Shown piece by piece: positions 44,769 to 53,304 of a stretch of DNA of 64,000 nt. Below the pieces are notes generated by a model. The model was not told the DNA's origin, made no database searches, and was given only the letters and a program-made list of their open reading frames with translations. Positions within the stretch are counted from its first letter, which is position 1. Every line of letters starts with the position of its first letter. A program made the translations under genes and the position numbers. The stretch spans positions 19,277 to 83,276 of the forward strand of contig DRQF01000120.1 in the NCBI GenBank assembly GCA_011369445.1, in the 5' to 3' direction. The stretch is from Planctomycetota bacterium. Its GTDB lineage: Bacteria > Planctomycetota > GCA-002687715 > DRQF01.

Positions 44769-46388
44769 ATGCATTCGAGGATCGGTTCACTTTTCGCGCT
44801 TCTGGCACTGACCGTCGCCGCGCAGGCCCAGATTTCGACGGCCCGCACAGACGTCACGGCTTCCCATCTCATTCTCAACGTCATCAGTCCGACGGACACC
44901 CAGGAAGTCGACTTCGCCACGGGTGACATCGACAATGACGGGGACCTCGACATCGTCGTCGGTCGCAAGTCTCCCTTCACGACACTCGGTCCCAAGAAGA
45001 ACATCCTCCTTTTGAACAACGGTACGGGTGTGTTCACGGACGAGACCACGACCTACACCAACTGGAACACCCACCTCAACGATACCCGTGACATCGAGCT
45101 CGCGGACATGAACAACGACGGCTGGCAGGACGTCATCTGCTACAACTCCGAAGACGAGCCCACCGAGATCTTCCTGAACCTGGGGCAAGACGCCTCCGGG
45201 AACTGGCTCGGCATCAGCGCGTCGATCATCCAGGTCTTCGCGGCGCAGACCAACTTCAACATCTGCGGCGGGTCCACGATCGACTACAACGTCGACGGAC
45301 TGCTCGATCTCGTGCGCGCCGACTACCAGAGTTCCAACGAGGACGACATCCAGGAACAGCAACCCGGGTTGACGTTCCAGAATATGACGTCGCTTCTTCC
45401 CGCGACGTTCTGGGGGAGCAGTTTCGGCACGACGGTGCAGACACGCGATCCCGCAAACGGGGGCATCCTCGACCTCAACAACGACGGCAACGTCGATATG
45501 ATCCTCATCGGCAGTTCCGAGGTGAAGGCCGCCTACACCGACGGCATGGGAGGATTCCTCGCTTCTCACAACCTCACCCAGAATACGGCCTATGCCGGCA
45601 TCTACTTCGACATCGACGGAGACGGCGACATCGACGGCTTCAAGGTCAACGACATCTCCGATCATGTTCAGATGACGACCGGCTTCGACGCCCAGGGGCG
45701 CATCGTGGAAGGCAGTCCCATCACCGTCCCCAGCTCCGGCGGATTCGGCGCCAACGCCTATGCCGTCGATTTCGACCTTGACGGGGACCTGGACGTCTTC
45801 GTTCACGGCGTCGACGTCGACATCGCGAACTGCGGCAGCAACACCCGCTTGAAGCTCTTTTTGAACACCGGCAATCCCGCCGCGCCGTTCACGCTGGACA
45901 GCTCTTTCCTGTGGCCAAGGGCCACCTATGATGCCGCCATCGGCGACTTCGACGGTGACGGCGCGCCGGACCTCATGACCGTAGGATGCGGGGCCGACCC
46001 AGGCTGGCACTACTACGTGTCCGATCCCAATGCGTCCTCCACGGCCTTCAACTCCCAGCTCGTGCCGTCCGGCCCGAATCTCCAGATCTTCGAGGTCAAC
46101 AACATTCCCCAGGGGGCGGGCGGGTTCCGCACCCTCTACAACCTCTTCGATCCCAACCCCACCCATCCCGTGGGCGAGGGTCCGTTCCTGGGCCTCAGCG
46201 CGGACGTCATCGGTCAGTTCTTCGCTCCGCCGCCCTTCGTGGTGGTCGTCGGACCGGGTCAGGATCAGTACACGTTCCCGATCCCCACTCCGTTGCCCGG
46301 CATCAGCTCCGTGCACTTCCGTTCGGTCGCGGTCGATTTCTCCTCCAACCTCGTGGAGCTCACCGAGATCGGTTTCGAAACGCTCTGA
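44769..46388 (+). CDS. Secreted FG-GAP/VCBS repeat protein
   Basis: 539 residues. The ATG at 44769 with an AGGGAA site opens a signal peptide (GSLFALLALTVAAQAQ); the track's start 18 codons earlier is not needed. It contains at least five calcium-binding FG-GAP loops of the DxDxDGxxD type (GDIDNDGDLDIVVG, ADMNNDGWQDVI, FDIDGDGDIDGFKV, VDFDLDGDLDVFV, GDFDGDGAPDLMT), folding as a beta-propeller. Asn/Gly-rich strands lie between. The final 80 residues (PFLGLSADVIGQFFAPP to ELTEIGFETL) form a hydrophobic beta module like those ending the 3502 and 50782 proteins. Probably a surface or secreted calcium-dependent binding protein; ligand unknown. Confidence 0.85.
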   Translation: MHSRIGSLFALLALTVAAQAQISTARTDVTASHLILNVISPTDTQEVDFATGDIDNDGDLDIVVGRKSPFTTLGPKKNILLLNNGTGVFTDETTTYTNWNTHLNDTRDIELADMNNDGWQDVICYNSEDEPTEIFLNLGQDASGNWLGISASIIQVFAAQTNFNICGGSTIDYNVDGLLDLVRADYQSSNEDDIQEQQPGLTFQNMTSLLPATFWGSSFGTTVQTRDPANGGILDLNNDGNVDMILIGSSEVKAAYTDGMGGFLASHNLTQNTAYAGIYFDIDGDGDIDGFKVNDISDHVQMTTGFDAQGRIVEGSPITVPSSGGFGANAYAVDFDLDGDLDVFVHGVDVDIANCGSNTRLKLFLNTGNPAAPFTLDSSFLWPRATYDAAIGDFDGDGAPDLMTVGCGADPGWHYYVSDPNASSTAFNSQLVPSGPNLQIFEVNNIPQGAGGFRTLYNLFDPNPTHPVGEGPFLGLSADVIGQFFAPPPFVVVVGPGQDQYTFPIPTPLPGISSVHFRSVAVDFSSNLVELTEIGFETL

Positions 46389-46417
46389 GCGCCTCCCACA
46401 CCGCATCGATGCAACAG

Positions 46418-46444
46418 GACGGGCTGCCCCTCGGGCGGCCCGTC
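46418..46444. terminator. Strong hairpin between convergent genes
   Basis: Arms GACGGGCTGCCC and GGGCGGCCCGTC pair over 12 bp with one mismatched position and a 3-base loop. It lies between the FG-GAP stop (46388) and the convergent unknown gene's stop (46462). It is followed by TTCG rather than a T tract, so it is a likely but unproven terminator. Confidence 0.55.
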
Positions 46445-46461
46445 TTCGCAAGAACGGGGCT

Positions 46462-47172
46462 TCAGAGGTCGTCGTTCTCGCGGGAACGACGATCGAGAAA
46501 CGCGATCACGTTGTCGGTCACGAAATCGTAGGCCTGCCGCACGGCATGCTCGACGGGGTCCAGGTTGTCGGAACGGACCGGACCGGGCCACGCCCCCGTC
46601 TCCTCCAGAAACACGGATCGCGGATCGGCCTGAAACGACTCGATCCGGACGTTGTGGACCCCCGTGTCGTCTCCTTGAGCGGGAAACATGAGGCGGAGGC
46701 CCAAGAGCCCCGGGTCCTTGCCGAGGAGGTCGCGGTCTTCGGTTTCGAAGCCCAGGAAGGCCTCGTCGAGGAAGCTGCGGCTATCGGGGTACCCCTGAAC
46801 GCTCGCGAGGGCCCGCACGACGCACTGAATCCCCGTGATCATGGGAATCGCGAAGGAGTCCATCGCGAGTTCGACGGCCTTGCGCGCCCGTGAGACGAAG
46901 TGATCGAGGGAGATCCGCGGCCACTCCTCCTTGACCTGGAAACGGTCGGCCCCGAACGCGAGAAGAGAGTGAGCCGTGCTCCCGGGCAAGTCCGTCGGAC
47001 CGTGGACGGTCGTCAGTTGCGCTCCCAGGGCGTTCGTGGCGAAGTTCTGGTAACCCAGGTCCGCATCGGAGGATTGGTCCGCAAAAAACTGTTGCAGCGT
47101 CTTCGGCTCGTGTCTCACCGGAGGGTGCATACAATCGAGGATGAACGCGATCGAACGGGGTTCAGAGAGCAT
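46462..47172 (-). CDS. Hypothetical protein
   Basis: The start is the second in-frame ATG at 47172, coding MLSEPRSIAFILDC, because it has a GGAGA site 7 bases upstream; the track begins 11 codons earlier. 236 residues, no signal peptide, probably cytoplasmic. I recognise no domain. The sequence has a mixed alpha/beta look, with FVSRARKAVELAMDSFAIPMITG and a closing QAYDFVTDNVIAFLDRRSREN helix. A remote resemblance to TIGR04255-type proteins was considered but is too weak to claim. It is divergent from the Ig-like gene, with 96 bp between. Confidence 0.6.
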   Translation of the reverse strand: MLSEPRSIAFILDCMHPPVRHEPKTLQQFFADQSSDADLGYQNFATNALGAQLTTVHGPTDLPGSTAHSLLAFGADRFQVKEEWPRISLDHFVSRARKAVELAMDSFAIPMITGIQCVVRALASVQGYPDSRSFLDEAFLGFETEDRDLLGKDPGLLGLRLMFPAQGDDTGVHNVRIESFQADPRSVFLEETGAWPGPVRSDNLDPVEHAVRQAYDFVTDNVIAFLDRRSRENDDL

Positions 47173-47268
47173 GGACGAATCTCCAGCGACGGATTGGCCG
47201 TACACCTCCCACCAAGTCGGGAGGTCTGGGTGAGCCTATTCGCCGAACCTGACTGAGGAAAGGGCGCA

Positions 47269-49044
47269 ATGCGGAACGCGAGGCCGAGAACGCAATCCGG
47301 ATGGGTGCTGCTCATTGCAGCGTCCCTTTGCGGAATCGTGGCCCTCATCGTTTTCCGCGACCGACTCACCGGACGGGAATCGGGAAGATTCACCGTCCTC
47401 GGAGTGGATGAAAGTGAGTCAGAAATCGCTCCCAACGAGCCGATCGTCGTCCGCCTGAGCGGCAAGGTGGCGGCGGATGCTCCCCTCCAGGCGCTGGTCC
47501 GCGTCGAGACCGACCGCCACGAGCCCCTTCCCTACGAGATCGAGGTGGCGGGAGAACGGCTGATCCTCTACCCAGAAGCCTCCCGGGGATGGCCTCCCGG
47601 CATACACCTGCACGTCACGTTGACGCCCGGAGAAGCCGCCTCCTTCCGGAGCACGCGGGGTGAACCTCTCGATCGTGCCCACACTCTCGAGATCTCCGTT
47701 GGGAAAGCTCTCGCGGATTTCGGCGAGCCGCTCCGCTTGCTCCGCGGTCCCCCGGCCTCGATCAGTGAGCTCCGCTGGGGCCAGGTTTTGGAATACGAAT
47801 TCTCCCTACCGATCGACCCGGCAAGCTTGAAGGCGGCACGTCCAAGCCTGGTTCTCCACAACGTGGGACACGAAACGCGGGTCCCCGAGTGGTGGCTGGA
47901 CCGGGGAGGGCGCGTGCTCTATGTGCGGCCCTTCGGGGCCGGAGACGAGAGTTTCCTCCCCTCCCGGGAATACACGTTGACGATCCACCGAGGACGGTTG
48001 CGAGCCCTCACCGGTCGCACCCTCGAGGCACGGGTGGAAACCCGATTCGTGACCGCATCTCACCGAGGCGACTACGAGAGTTTCGTCGACGTCCACTTCG
48101 GCGGCGATGGGGAAGGCCCCGGTGGGAATGGCGCGGCCAAACCGGAACTCGCGGTGGTCGGAACGGTGGAGTTGCACGGCAACCCAAAACGTCCGGCCGA
48201 TTTCCAGGCGCCGAGCCCTTGGGGAGCAAGCCCCGCCCGGCTTCAGATCCTCATTCCCGTCTCCCAAGTCGGGAACCAAAGTGGAATGATCACGGGATTC
48301 TCGTTTCTGAGCGGAACGACGCGCCGAGCCCCCCGCGAGATCTCCCGCGTGATCTTTCGGATCGGAGAAGCCGCGACCGAGATGGAGGAACTCGGGGCCA
48401 CCTTCGCCGACAACTTGACGATGCCGGCTCCGGGCCGCCTTGCAGCGCAGGTCACCGAGACCCTGGCAAGGGGGTCGGCAACGGGTCGCTTGACGCTCGC
48501 TCCACCCGACGACCAGGGATGGGTGAGGGTCGACTTCGAGTCTCCCTACGTTTTTTCTGGAGGGGACCGGCCGCTCGTTCTCGAAGTCTGGAATCTGGAT
48601 GGAGGCGGCTTTGAAGAACCGGTGCCCTGGTTGGCCGAGCCCGTCCCCCCCCGTCTGGGCCACCGCGTTCTCTGGGCGGATGGCGAGGACGCCTGGCAGG
48701 GGCGGGGCCGAACCTTGGACGTGGGATATGCTCTCAGACTGCATTTGGAGTCATTTCGGGAGGTCTTGGGGGACTGGATCGAAATCCCCGTCGAAGATCC
48801 CATCTTTTTTCTCCTGAAGAGCGCCGATTATCTGGATGCGGAGGGCACAGAGGGTTTGGACTTCCGATTTGAGTTTCAGGGCCGTGAAGGCGATCGTGAA
48901 ACCCCTTGGTCCTCCCGGTTGGAGGACCTTCGGTCCTGCCGTATGATCCGCGCGAAACTGAGTTTTCTTCCACGGACGGATGCGGGCCGAACAGGAGTCG
49001 TGGAGGTTCGAAGATTGAGGATTCGCTACAGAAACCGCCCCTGA
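47269..49044 (+). CDS. Membrane-anchored or exported protein with Ig-like (SbsA/Big_5-type) domains
   Basis: 591 residues, GAGGAAAGG site upstream of the ATG. An N-terminal hydrophobic helix (WVLLIAASLCGIVALIVF) anchors or exports it. It begins with a beta-sandwich FTVLGVDESESEIAPNEPIVVRLSGKVAADAP, which resembles the Big_5/SbsA Ig-like repeat (...P.d.a.v....i.v.Fs.pv.....), and a second such unit about residue 165 (VLEYEFSLPIDPASLKAARPSL). The rest (VDVHFGGDGEGPGG to the end) is beta-rich and unrecognised. No enzyme motif is seen. The parvulin gene follows after 22 bp, so they form an operon; the latter could help fold such exported proteins. Confidence 0.7.
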   Translation: MRNARPRTQSGWVLLIAASLCGIVALIVFRDRLTGRESGRFTVLGVDESESEIAPNEPIVVRLSGKVAADAPLQALVRVETDRHEPLPYEIEVAGERLILYPEASRGWPPGIHLHVTLTPGEAASFRSTRGEPLDRAHTLEISVGKALADFGEPLRLLRGPPASISELRWGQVLEYEFSLPIDPASLKAARPSLVLHNVGHETRVPEWWLDRGGRVLYVRPFGAGDESFLPSREYTLTIHRGRLRALTGRTLEARVETRFVTASHRGDYESFVDVHFGGDGEGPGGNGAAKPELAVVGTVELHGNPKRPADFQAPSPWGASPARLQILIPVSQVGNQSGMITGFSFLSGTTRRAPREISRVIFRIGEAATEMEELGATFADNLTMPAPGRLAAQVTETLARGSATGRLTLAPPDDQGWVRVDFESPYVFSGGDRPLVLEVWNLDGGGFEEPVPWLAEPVPPRLGHRVLWADGEDAWQGRGRTLDVGYALRLHLESFREVLGDWIEIPVEDPIFFLLKSADYLDAEGTEGLDFRFEFQGREGDRETPWSSRLEDLRSCRMIRAKLSFLPRTDAGRTGVVEVRRLRIRYRNRP

Positions 49045-49066
49045 GGGTTTCGTTGAGGAGAATGGC

Positions 49067-50572
49067 ATGCGAGGAATGACCCTGGGACTGGCGATGATCG
49101 TTTTGGCCGCCGTCCATCTCCCGTTGGCTGCGCAGGACGAGGGGGCACCCATCACGTTGCCCAGGCTCAAAAAGAGCCAGAACGTCATCGTGGAGGAGAT
49201 CAATCGGACCAGTATCGTCCTTCCCACCAAGCCCGTGGCGTGGGTCGACGGGGAGGTCATCACTCAGGCTGATCTTCTCTGGCATCTTCTGCGGAACAAC
49301 CTCGGCCAGATCTCCAAGAACCTCCTCGAATCGAAGCTCGTCGAGTTGGAGATGAAGCGCAACGGGATCACCGTTTCTCCAGACGAGATTCGTGACGAAC
49401 TCGAGGAGATGCTTCCGAGGATCGCGCCCAATCAGACACTCGACGAATTGCTGGCCTCGGGCCTTTATTCCAGAGCCTACCTGGAGGACATGGCCAGGAT
49501 CAGCCGTGGCCGCAAGAAGGTATTCTGGAAGGCGAAGAACATCCCGGAGGATCAGCGCGCCAACGAAGCCAACCCGTTTCTCATGCAGATCTGGGCCAAC
49601 GAAATCAAGAACAAGTACCAGATGTCCGTTCGGGGCCAGAAACCTGCGCCGCCCAAGGGCGCCTTGGCCGCGTTGACGACCATCATCGACGGCAAGAAGG
49701 TCTCTTACGTGGTGAGGCCCGAAGAGGCCATGAAGTTCCTCGTAGGCGTGCTGAGGCCTGCGGCCATCGTGAGGGGTTTGGACGAAGCGATCGACAGTTT
49801 TCTCGTCGAACGCGAGATGAAAAGACACGGTGTGAAAGTGACGGACTCCGAGATCGAAGGATGGGCAAGAGAGATGCGAGCCAAGTTCGAGGGCCCGTTC
49901 AGCTGGGACATGATCCTCAGACTTCAAGGCCTCACGCCCGACGCTGCCCGTCGCCGTTGGCGTGACGTTCAGGCATGGAAACGCTGCAACGACATCACCG
50001 TCACCGATGCGGACATCCAGAAGTTCCGGCAGGAGAACGAAGACTACTTCCGCACTCGGACCGTCAAGGTGCGTCACGTGCTCTGCAAGTTCATCGACGA
50101 TTCGACGGGTCTCTCATCCGGCCCGGAAGCCGAAGCCAAAGCGCTCGCACGAGCGGAACGCATCGCGCGTTTGGCGGAAGAGGGAGTGGAGTTTCAGAAG
50201 CTGGCCCAGCTCTACAGCGACGACCAGGCCAGCCGTAAGAACGGCGGTCTGATCAATCAACCGATCAAGAAATGGGGTGGCGGTTACGACCCCGCGTTCC
50301 AGAAGGCCGCCTACGCCCTGCACCGGGGCGAGATCAGCAAGCCCGTAAAATCCAGTTTCGGCTATCACGTCATCTACTGCGAAGAAGAAAGTCCTCCGAC
50401 GAGCCGGGACATCGACTGGACCAACCCCCGCTACGCGGATTGGATCACCGAGGAATACGAGAACTACATGGCCAAGCGGTGGACCGAGGCCCTGCGCTCG
50501 AAAGCCGACATCAAGAAAGTTCCCGCCGCCGAGCTCTTCGAGCTGAAAAACGCCGAGTTCAAGAGCAAATAG
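49067..50572 (+). CDS. Exported parvulin-type peptidyl-prolyl isomerase (SurA/PrsA-like)
   Basis: 501 residues with a GAGGAGA site and signal peptide (LGLAMIVLAAVHLPLAAQ). A SurA_N-like helical region (AWVDGEVITQADLLWHLLRNN) comes first. The parvulin domain is at about residues 322-445: VRHVLCKF, FQKLAQLYSDDQASRKNGGLI, and FGYHVIYCEEES. It catalyses proline isomerisation and acts as a chaperone for exported or outer-membrane proteins. Only one isomerase domain is apparent, with an extra helical region between, and a tail of about 55 residues. Operon partner of the Ig-like gene. Confidence 0.88.
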   Translation: MRGMTLGLAMIVLAAVHLPLAAQDEGAPITLPRLKKSQNVIVEEINRTSIVLPTKPVAWVDGEVITQADLLWHLLRNNLGQISKNLLESKLVELEMKRNGITVSPDEIRDELEEMLPRIAPNQTLDELLASGLYSRAYLEDMARISRGRKKVFWKAKNIPEDQRANEANPFLMQIWANEIKNKYQMSVRGQKPAPPKGALAALTTIIDGKKVSYVVRPEEAMKFLVGVLRPAAIVRGLDEAIDSFLVEREMKRHGVKVTDSEIEGWAREMRAKFEGPFSWDMILRLQGLTPDAARRRWRDVQAWKRCNDITVTDADIQKFRQENEDYFRTRTVKVRHVLCKFIDDSTGLSSGPEAEAKALARAERIARLAEEGVEFQKLAQLYSDDQASRKNGGLINQPIKKWGGGYDPAFQKAAYALHRGEISKPVKSSFGYHVIYCEEESPPTSRDIDWTNPRYADWITEEYENYMAKRWTEALRSKADIKKVPAAELFELKNAEFKSK

Positions 50573-50640
50573 ATTCGCCCGCTGAAGCCGGTCCCCCACA
50601 GAACCAGAGGCTCATGGAAAGTTGAGTATGGGCTGCCACG

Positions 50641-50664
50641 GCCCCCGCCTTCGAAGGGCGGGGC
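50641..50664 (+). terminator. GC hairpin in the gap after the parvulin gene
   Basis: GCCCCCGCC and GGGCGGGGC can pair around a short TTCGAA loop, with one bulge. It is about 70 bp past the parvulin stop in a 209-bp intergenic region that otherwise shows nothing recognisable. No T tract. Confidence 0.35.
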
Positions 50665-50781
50665 GCCCCCTCACCCGTTGTCACTCCATCGAAACCGAAA
50701 AGTCCGTCACCTTGAACGCAATCTAGCGATCCAAAGGGGACGCATCTCTCGTTTCGGAGCCGGCCTTCGGGAATACATTCC

Positions 50782-52050
50782 ATGTCCACCCATCTCGCGA
50801 AAGTCATTCTGCTTCTCCTGACCCTTCTTTCCGGGCTCGCAACCACTCGGGCTCAAGAGCTTCTGCTCACCACGAAGACATCGGCCCTCGGAGGCGGGGC
50901 CCCCGACGGTCTCATCTCTCCCAACGAAGTCCTCACCTTCATGGCCGGTGACGCCGGAGCGCGGCACCGGCTGACCGAACACGCCCTGGCCGCGTTGATC
51001 GGGGACGGCGACTCGAACGGCAGCATGGACGACGCACCCAACCAGATCAATGCCCTCTCCGCGGCGCCCTCGTTCGTGGTGGGAGACGCCACCGGGTATC
51101 TCGTTTCCTTCTCGACGACGACCCACTTCGGCGATGGCTCTTCGGTTCTCGACGGAGATCTCGTGGCCTTACTCCCCCAGGGAAGCCCCCAGGTCGTCAT
51201 CTCCGAGAACACACTCACCGCGGCCACGTCGACCGGCTCCGTGGATCTCGATGCCGCTCATCTCATGGATGACGGGACACTGATCTTCTCCTTCGCCGAA
51301 GACGAAGTCACCTCATCGACGTCACTCATCGCTCAGAATGGCGGGGTGGCGACCCTCGATGAGACGGTCGTCTTCATCCTGCCCCCGGGAGCGGCCGAGG
51401 CCTCGATCCTGTACACGAAGCAGGCCGTCGTCTCCATGGTGAACCAGGCTTTGGGACTCTCCCTCACCACGGTCGTCGACCTCACGGGCATCGCACCCGA
51501 CCCGAATCAATCGGGTGCCTGGCTGTTCTGCGTCGGCTCCAGCAACTCCGCGCTGGAGGGGACGGTCTTCACCACCGCCGGAGGAGGAGCCGTGGCCACA
51601 CTCGGCGGCGTCACCCTCGACAGCTCCAGTTTCGGATTCGGGGAGCAGGAGGTCCTCGAAGGGCTCGCCGTTCTTCCCCCGGGAGTCCGCCCCCTCGTCT
51701 TGCATCACCCGGATGAGAGCCCGCTCTCTCCTCCCTGGGTCGAGATCGACCTCGAAGGCGCACTCTTCGGTGACCTGATCCAGTTGGTCCTCTCCGGCAC
51801 CGTCTTCCCCACGCCCCACCCCACCCTCGTCCCCGGGATTGGCCCTCAGGGCTGGACGCTCCTCGACTTCCAGGATCCGCTGAGCAGCCTCACGTTCAAC
51901 AACCCAGGTCTGGCGCGATTCGCCGACGCGTCGGGGCGCGTCTCATGGACCTTCGATACATCCCCTTTGTTGGCGGGGCTCCGCTTGACCCTCCAGGCCT
52001 TTGATCTCACCCACCCCAACCTTTCGCCCGCGATCGACGCCCAGAATTGA
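50782..52050 (+). CDS. Secreted protein of unknown function with shared C-terminal module
   Basis: 422 residues with a signal peptide (KVILLLLTLLSGLATTRAQ). The mature part is Gly/Ser/Thr-rich, acidic, and apparently all beta. The first 240 residues (TSALGGGAPDGLISPNEVLTFMAGDAG) are unrecognised. The C-terminal part ends in DASGRVSWTFDTSPLLAGLRLTLQAFDLTHPN: a D-x-x-G turn, a P-x-L-x-G element, and a strand with QAFD. The same order is visible, more weakly, at the end of the 3502 and 44769 proteins. A DNG/SNGSMDDAP calcium-like loop occurs near residue 80. Function unknown; probably cell-surface or secreted. Confidence 0.7.
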   Translation: MSTHLAKVILLLLTLLSGLATTRAQELLLTTKTSALGGGAPDGLISPNEVLTFMAGDAGARHRLTEHALAALIGDGDSNGSMDDAPNQINALSAAPSFVVGDATGYLVSFSTTTHFGDGSSVLDGDLVALLPQGSPQVVISENTLTAATSTGSVDLDAAHLMDDGTLIFSFAEDEVTSSTSLIAQNGGVATLDETVVFILPPGAAEASILYTKQAVVSMVNQALGLSLTTVVDLTGIAPDPNQSGAWLFCVGSSNSALEGTVFTTAGGGAVATLGGVTLDSSSFGFGEQEVLEGLAVLPPGVRPLVLHHPDESPLSPPWVEIDLEGALFGDLIQLVLSGTVFPTPHPTLVPGIGPQGWTLLDFQDPLSSLTFNNPGLARFADASGRVSWTFDTSPLLAGLRLTLQAFDLTHPNLSPAIDAQN

Positions 52051-52112
52051 TGGTGAGCGAGGCTCCGACGACCTATCCTTGTGGGGACCAAGTCGGGTCG
52101 TCGGAGCCATTC

Positions 52113-52871
52113 ATGAGACGCCGCAGCGTCGCGATCGCCTATCTCGGGTTTACCGGGTTCATCCTCGCCCTCGGCTTTTTGATCGCCAAGGACCTGCCTT
52201 CGGCCCTGCGTGCCAAGGGGGGAGCGCCCGAGGACAAGCCCGCACTGCGGAAAGAGCCCCCCAAGACGTCCCTCCCTCTCCTCCCCTATGATCCCTCCAC
52301 CCACGACGTGGTCGTGGTTGCCCACGTTCCTCCTCTCACGGAAGGCTGGATTCCCCGACCGGTTTTCTGGATGAGATCCGACCGCCTGTGTGTTCTCCAA
52401 GAACCGCTCGAGGGACGGCATTTTCGATTCCGACGAGCGATCCCGGTGAAATCCCGCTTCGAGGACCTCCTCCTGCGTTTGGCGGCATTGCGAACCCGAA
52501 CTCCCCCCGCTGTGAACCCCATTCGAATCAATTTTCGCCCCGTGACGGGCCAGCCCTTCCAAGCCGTCACGACACTCGAGGAGCTGAAGGCTCTCCTCGA
52601 CGTCTGTCTTCCAGCCTCGTCCCGTCGCCCGTACACCGTCGCCCATGCCGAGGTCCGAGCCATCCCCTCCTCGGAGCCTCCCGCGGGACTGAAGTCACTC
52701 GATTGGCCCTTCGCCCGGCTCTCCCTCGAGGCGCTGAGGAAGCAGGGCGTCCTCCCCCTCCGTTCTCCGGAACGCATTCGAAAGGTCGCCAAGCGCCTCT
52801 CGGAGCCCCACTGGGTTCCCACCCCCCAAGGCACCCTCGTCGTGGCCCTGTTTCCGGTCGTTGCGCCATGA
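52113..52871 (+). CDS. Membrane-anchored protein of unknown function
   Basis: The start is the ATG at 52113 (MRRRSVAIAYLGFTGFILALGF) with GGAG six bases upstream; the track's start at 52047 is a TTG and would need 22 extra residues. 252 residues. One N-terminal TM helix is followed by a Lys/Pro-rich linker and a soluble domain with no recognised motif. It overlaps the DUF2752 gene by ATGA, so the two products are made together and may form a membrane complex; this is inference. Confidence 0.65.
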   Translation: MRRRSVAIAYLGFTGFILALGFLIAKDLPSALRAKGGAPEDKPALRKEPPKTSLPLLPYDPSTHDVVVVAHVPPLTEGWIPRPVFWMRSDRLCVLQEPLEGRHFRFRRAIPVKSRFEDLLLRLAALRTRTPPAVNPIRINFRPVTGQPFQAVTTLEELKALLDVCLPASSRRPYTVAHAEVRAIPSSEPPAGLKSLDWPFARLSLEALRKQGVLPLRSPERIRKVAKRLSEPHWVPTPQGTLVVALFPVVAP

Positions 52872-53293
52872 GTTCTCAAATCGTCGCGAAAGCGTGGACG
52901 TTGCTCTTTCTCGGGCTGAGCATCTGGCTCATCGCCACGGCGATATCGGTCGCTCCCGATGCCCGAGGGCATGGGACCCACGAGTCGCTCGGCATGGAGC
53001 CCTGCCCATATCTGAAATCCACGGGTCATCCCTGTCCGAGCTGCGGCATGACGACAGCCTTCTCCCACACCGTGCGGTTCGAGTTCTCGGAGGCCTTTCG
53101 TTCCAATCCCGCCGGGTTCCTGCTGGCCCTTTTCACCCTGGCCGCCCCCCTGTGGTTTCTCCATTCCCTGGTGACGGGGCAACCGGCGTTCAGGTTTCTG
53201 CATCGGCGAGGCGGCCAAATACTGGTCGCGGCCATCCTGATCCTTGCGCTCTCCTGGTGGTACATCTTGGCCACCTGGCCGGGCGGCCCCTGA
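52868..53293 (+). CDS. DUF2752 membrane protein
   Basis: 141 residues. The family signature PCPYLKSTGHPCPSCGMTTAFSH (a Cys-rich segment with CPSCGMT) is clear. Three hydrophobic helices surround it (TLLFLGLSIWLIATAISV, FLLALFTLAAPLWFLHSL, ILVAAILILALSWWYIL). The function of DUF2752 is not established; the paired cysteines suggest metal binding or redox. It starts by ATGA overlap inside the upstream gene. Convergent with rsgA, 11 bp apart. Confidence 0.88.
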   Translation: MSSQIVAKAWTLLFLGLSIWLIATAISVAPDARGHGTHESLGMEPCPYLKSTGHPCPSCGMTTAFSHTVRFEFSEAFRSNPAGFLLALFTLAAPLWFLHSLVTGQPAFRFLHRRGGQILVAAILILALSWWYILATWPGGP

Positions 53294-53304
53294 CCGACGC
53301 GGCG

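Noticed and set aside
46462-47172. TIGR04255-family assignment
   Set aside because: Only a loose impression of similarity near the C-terminus; not enough to name the gene.
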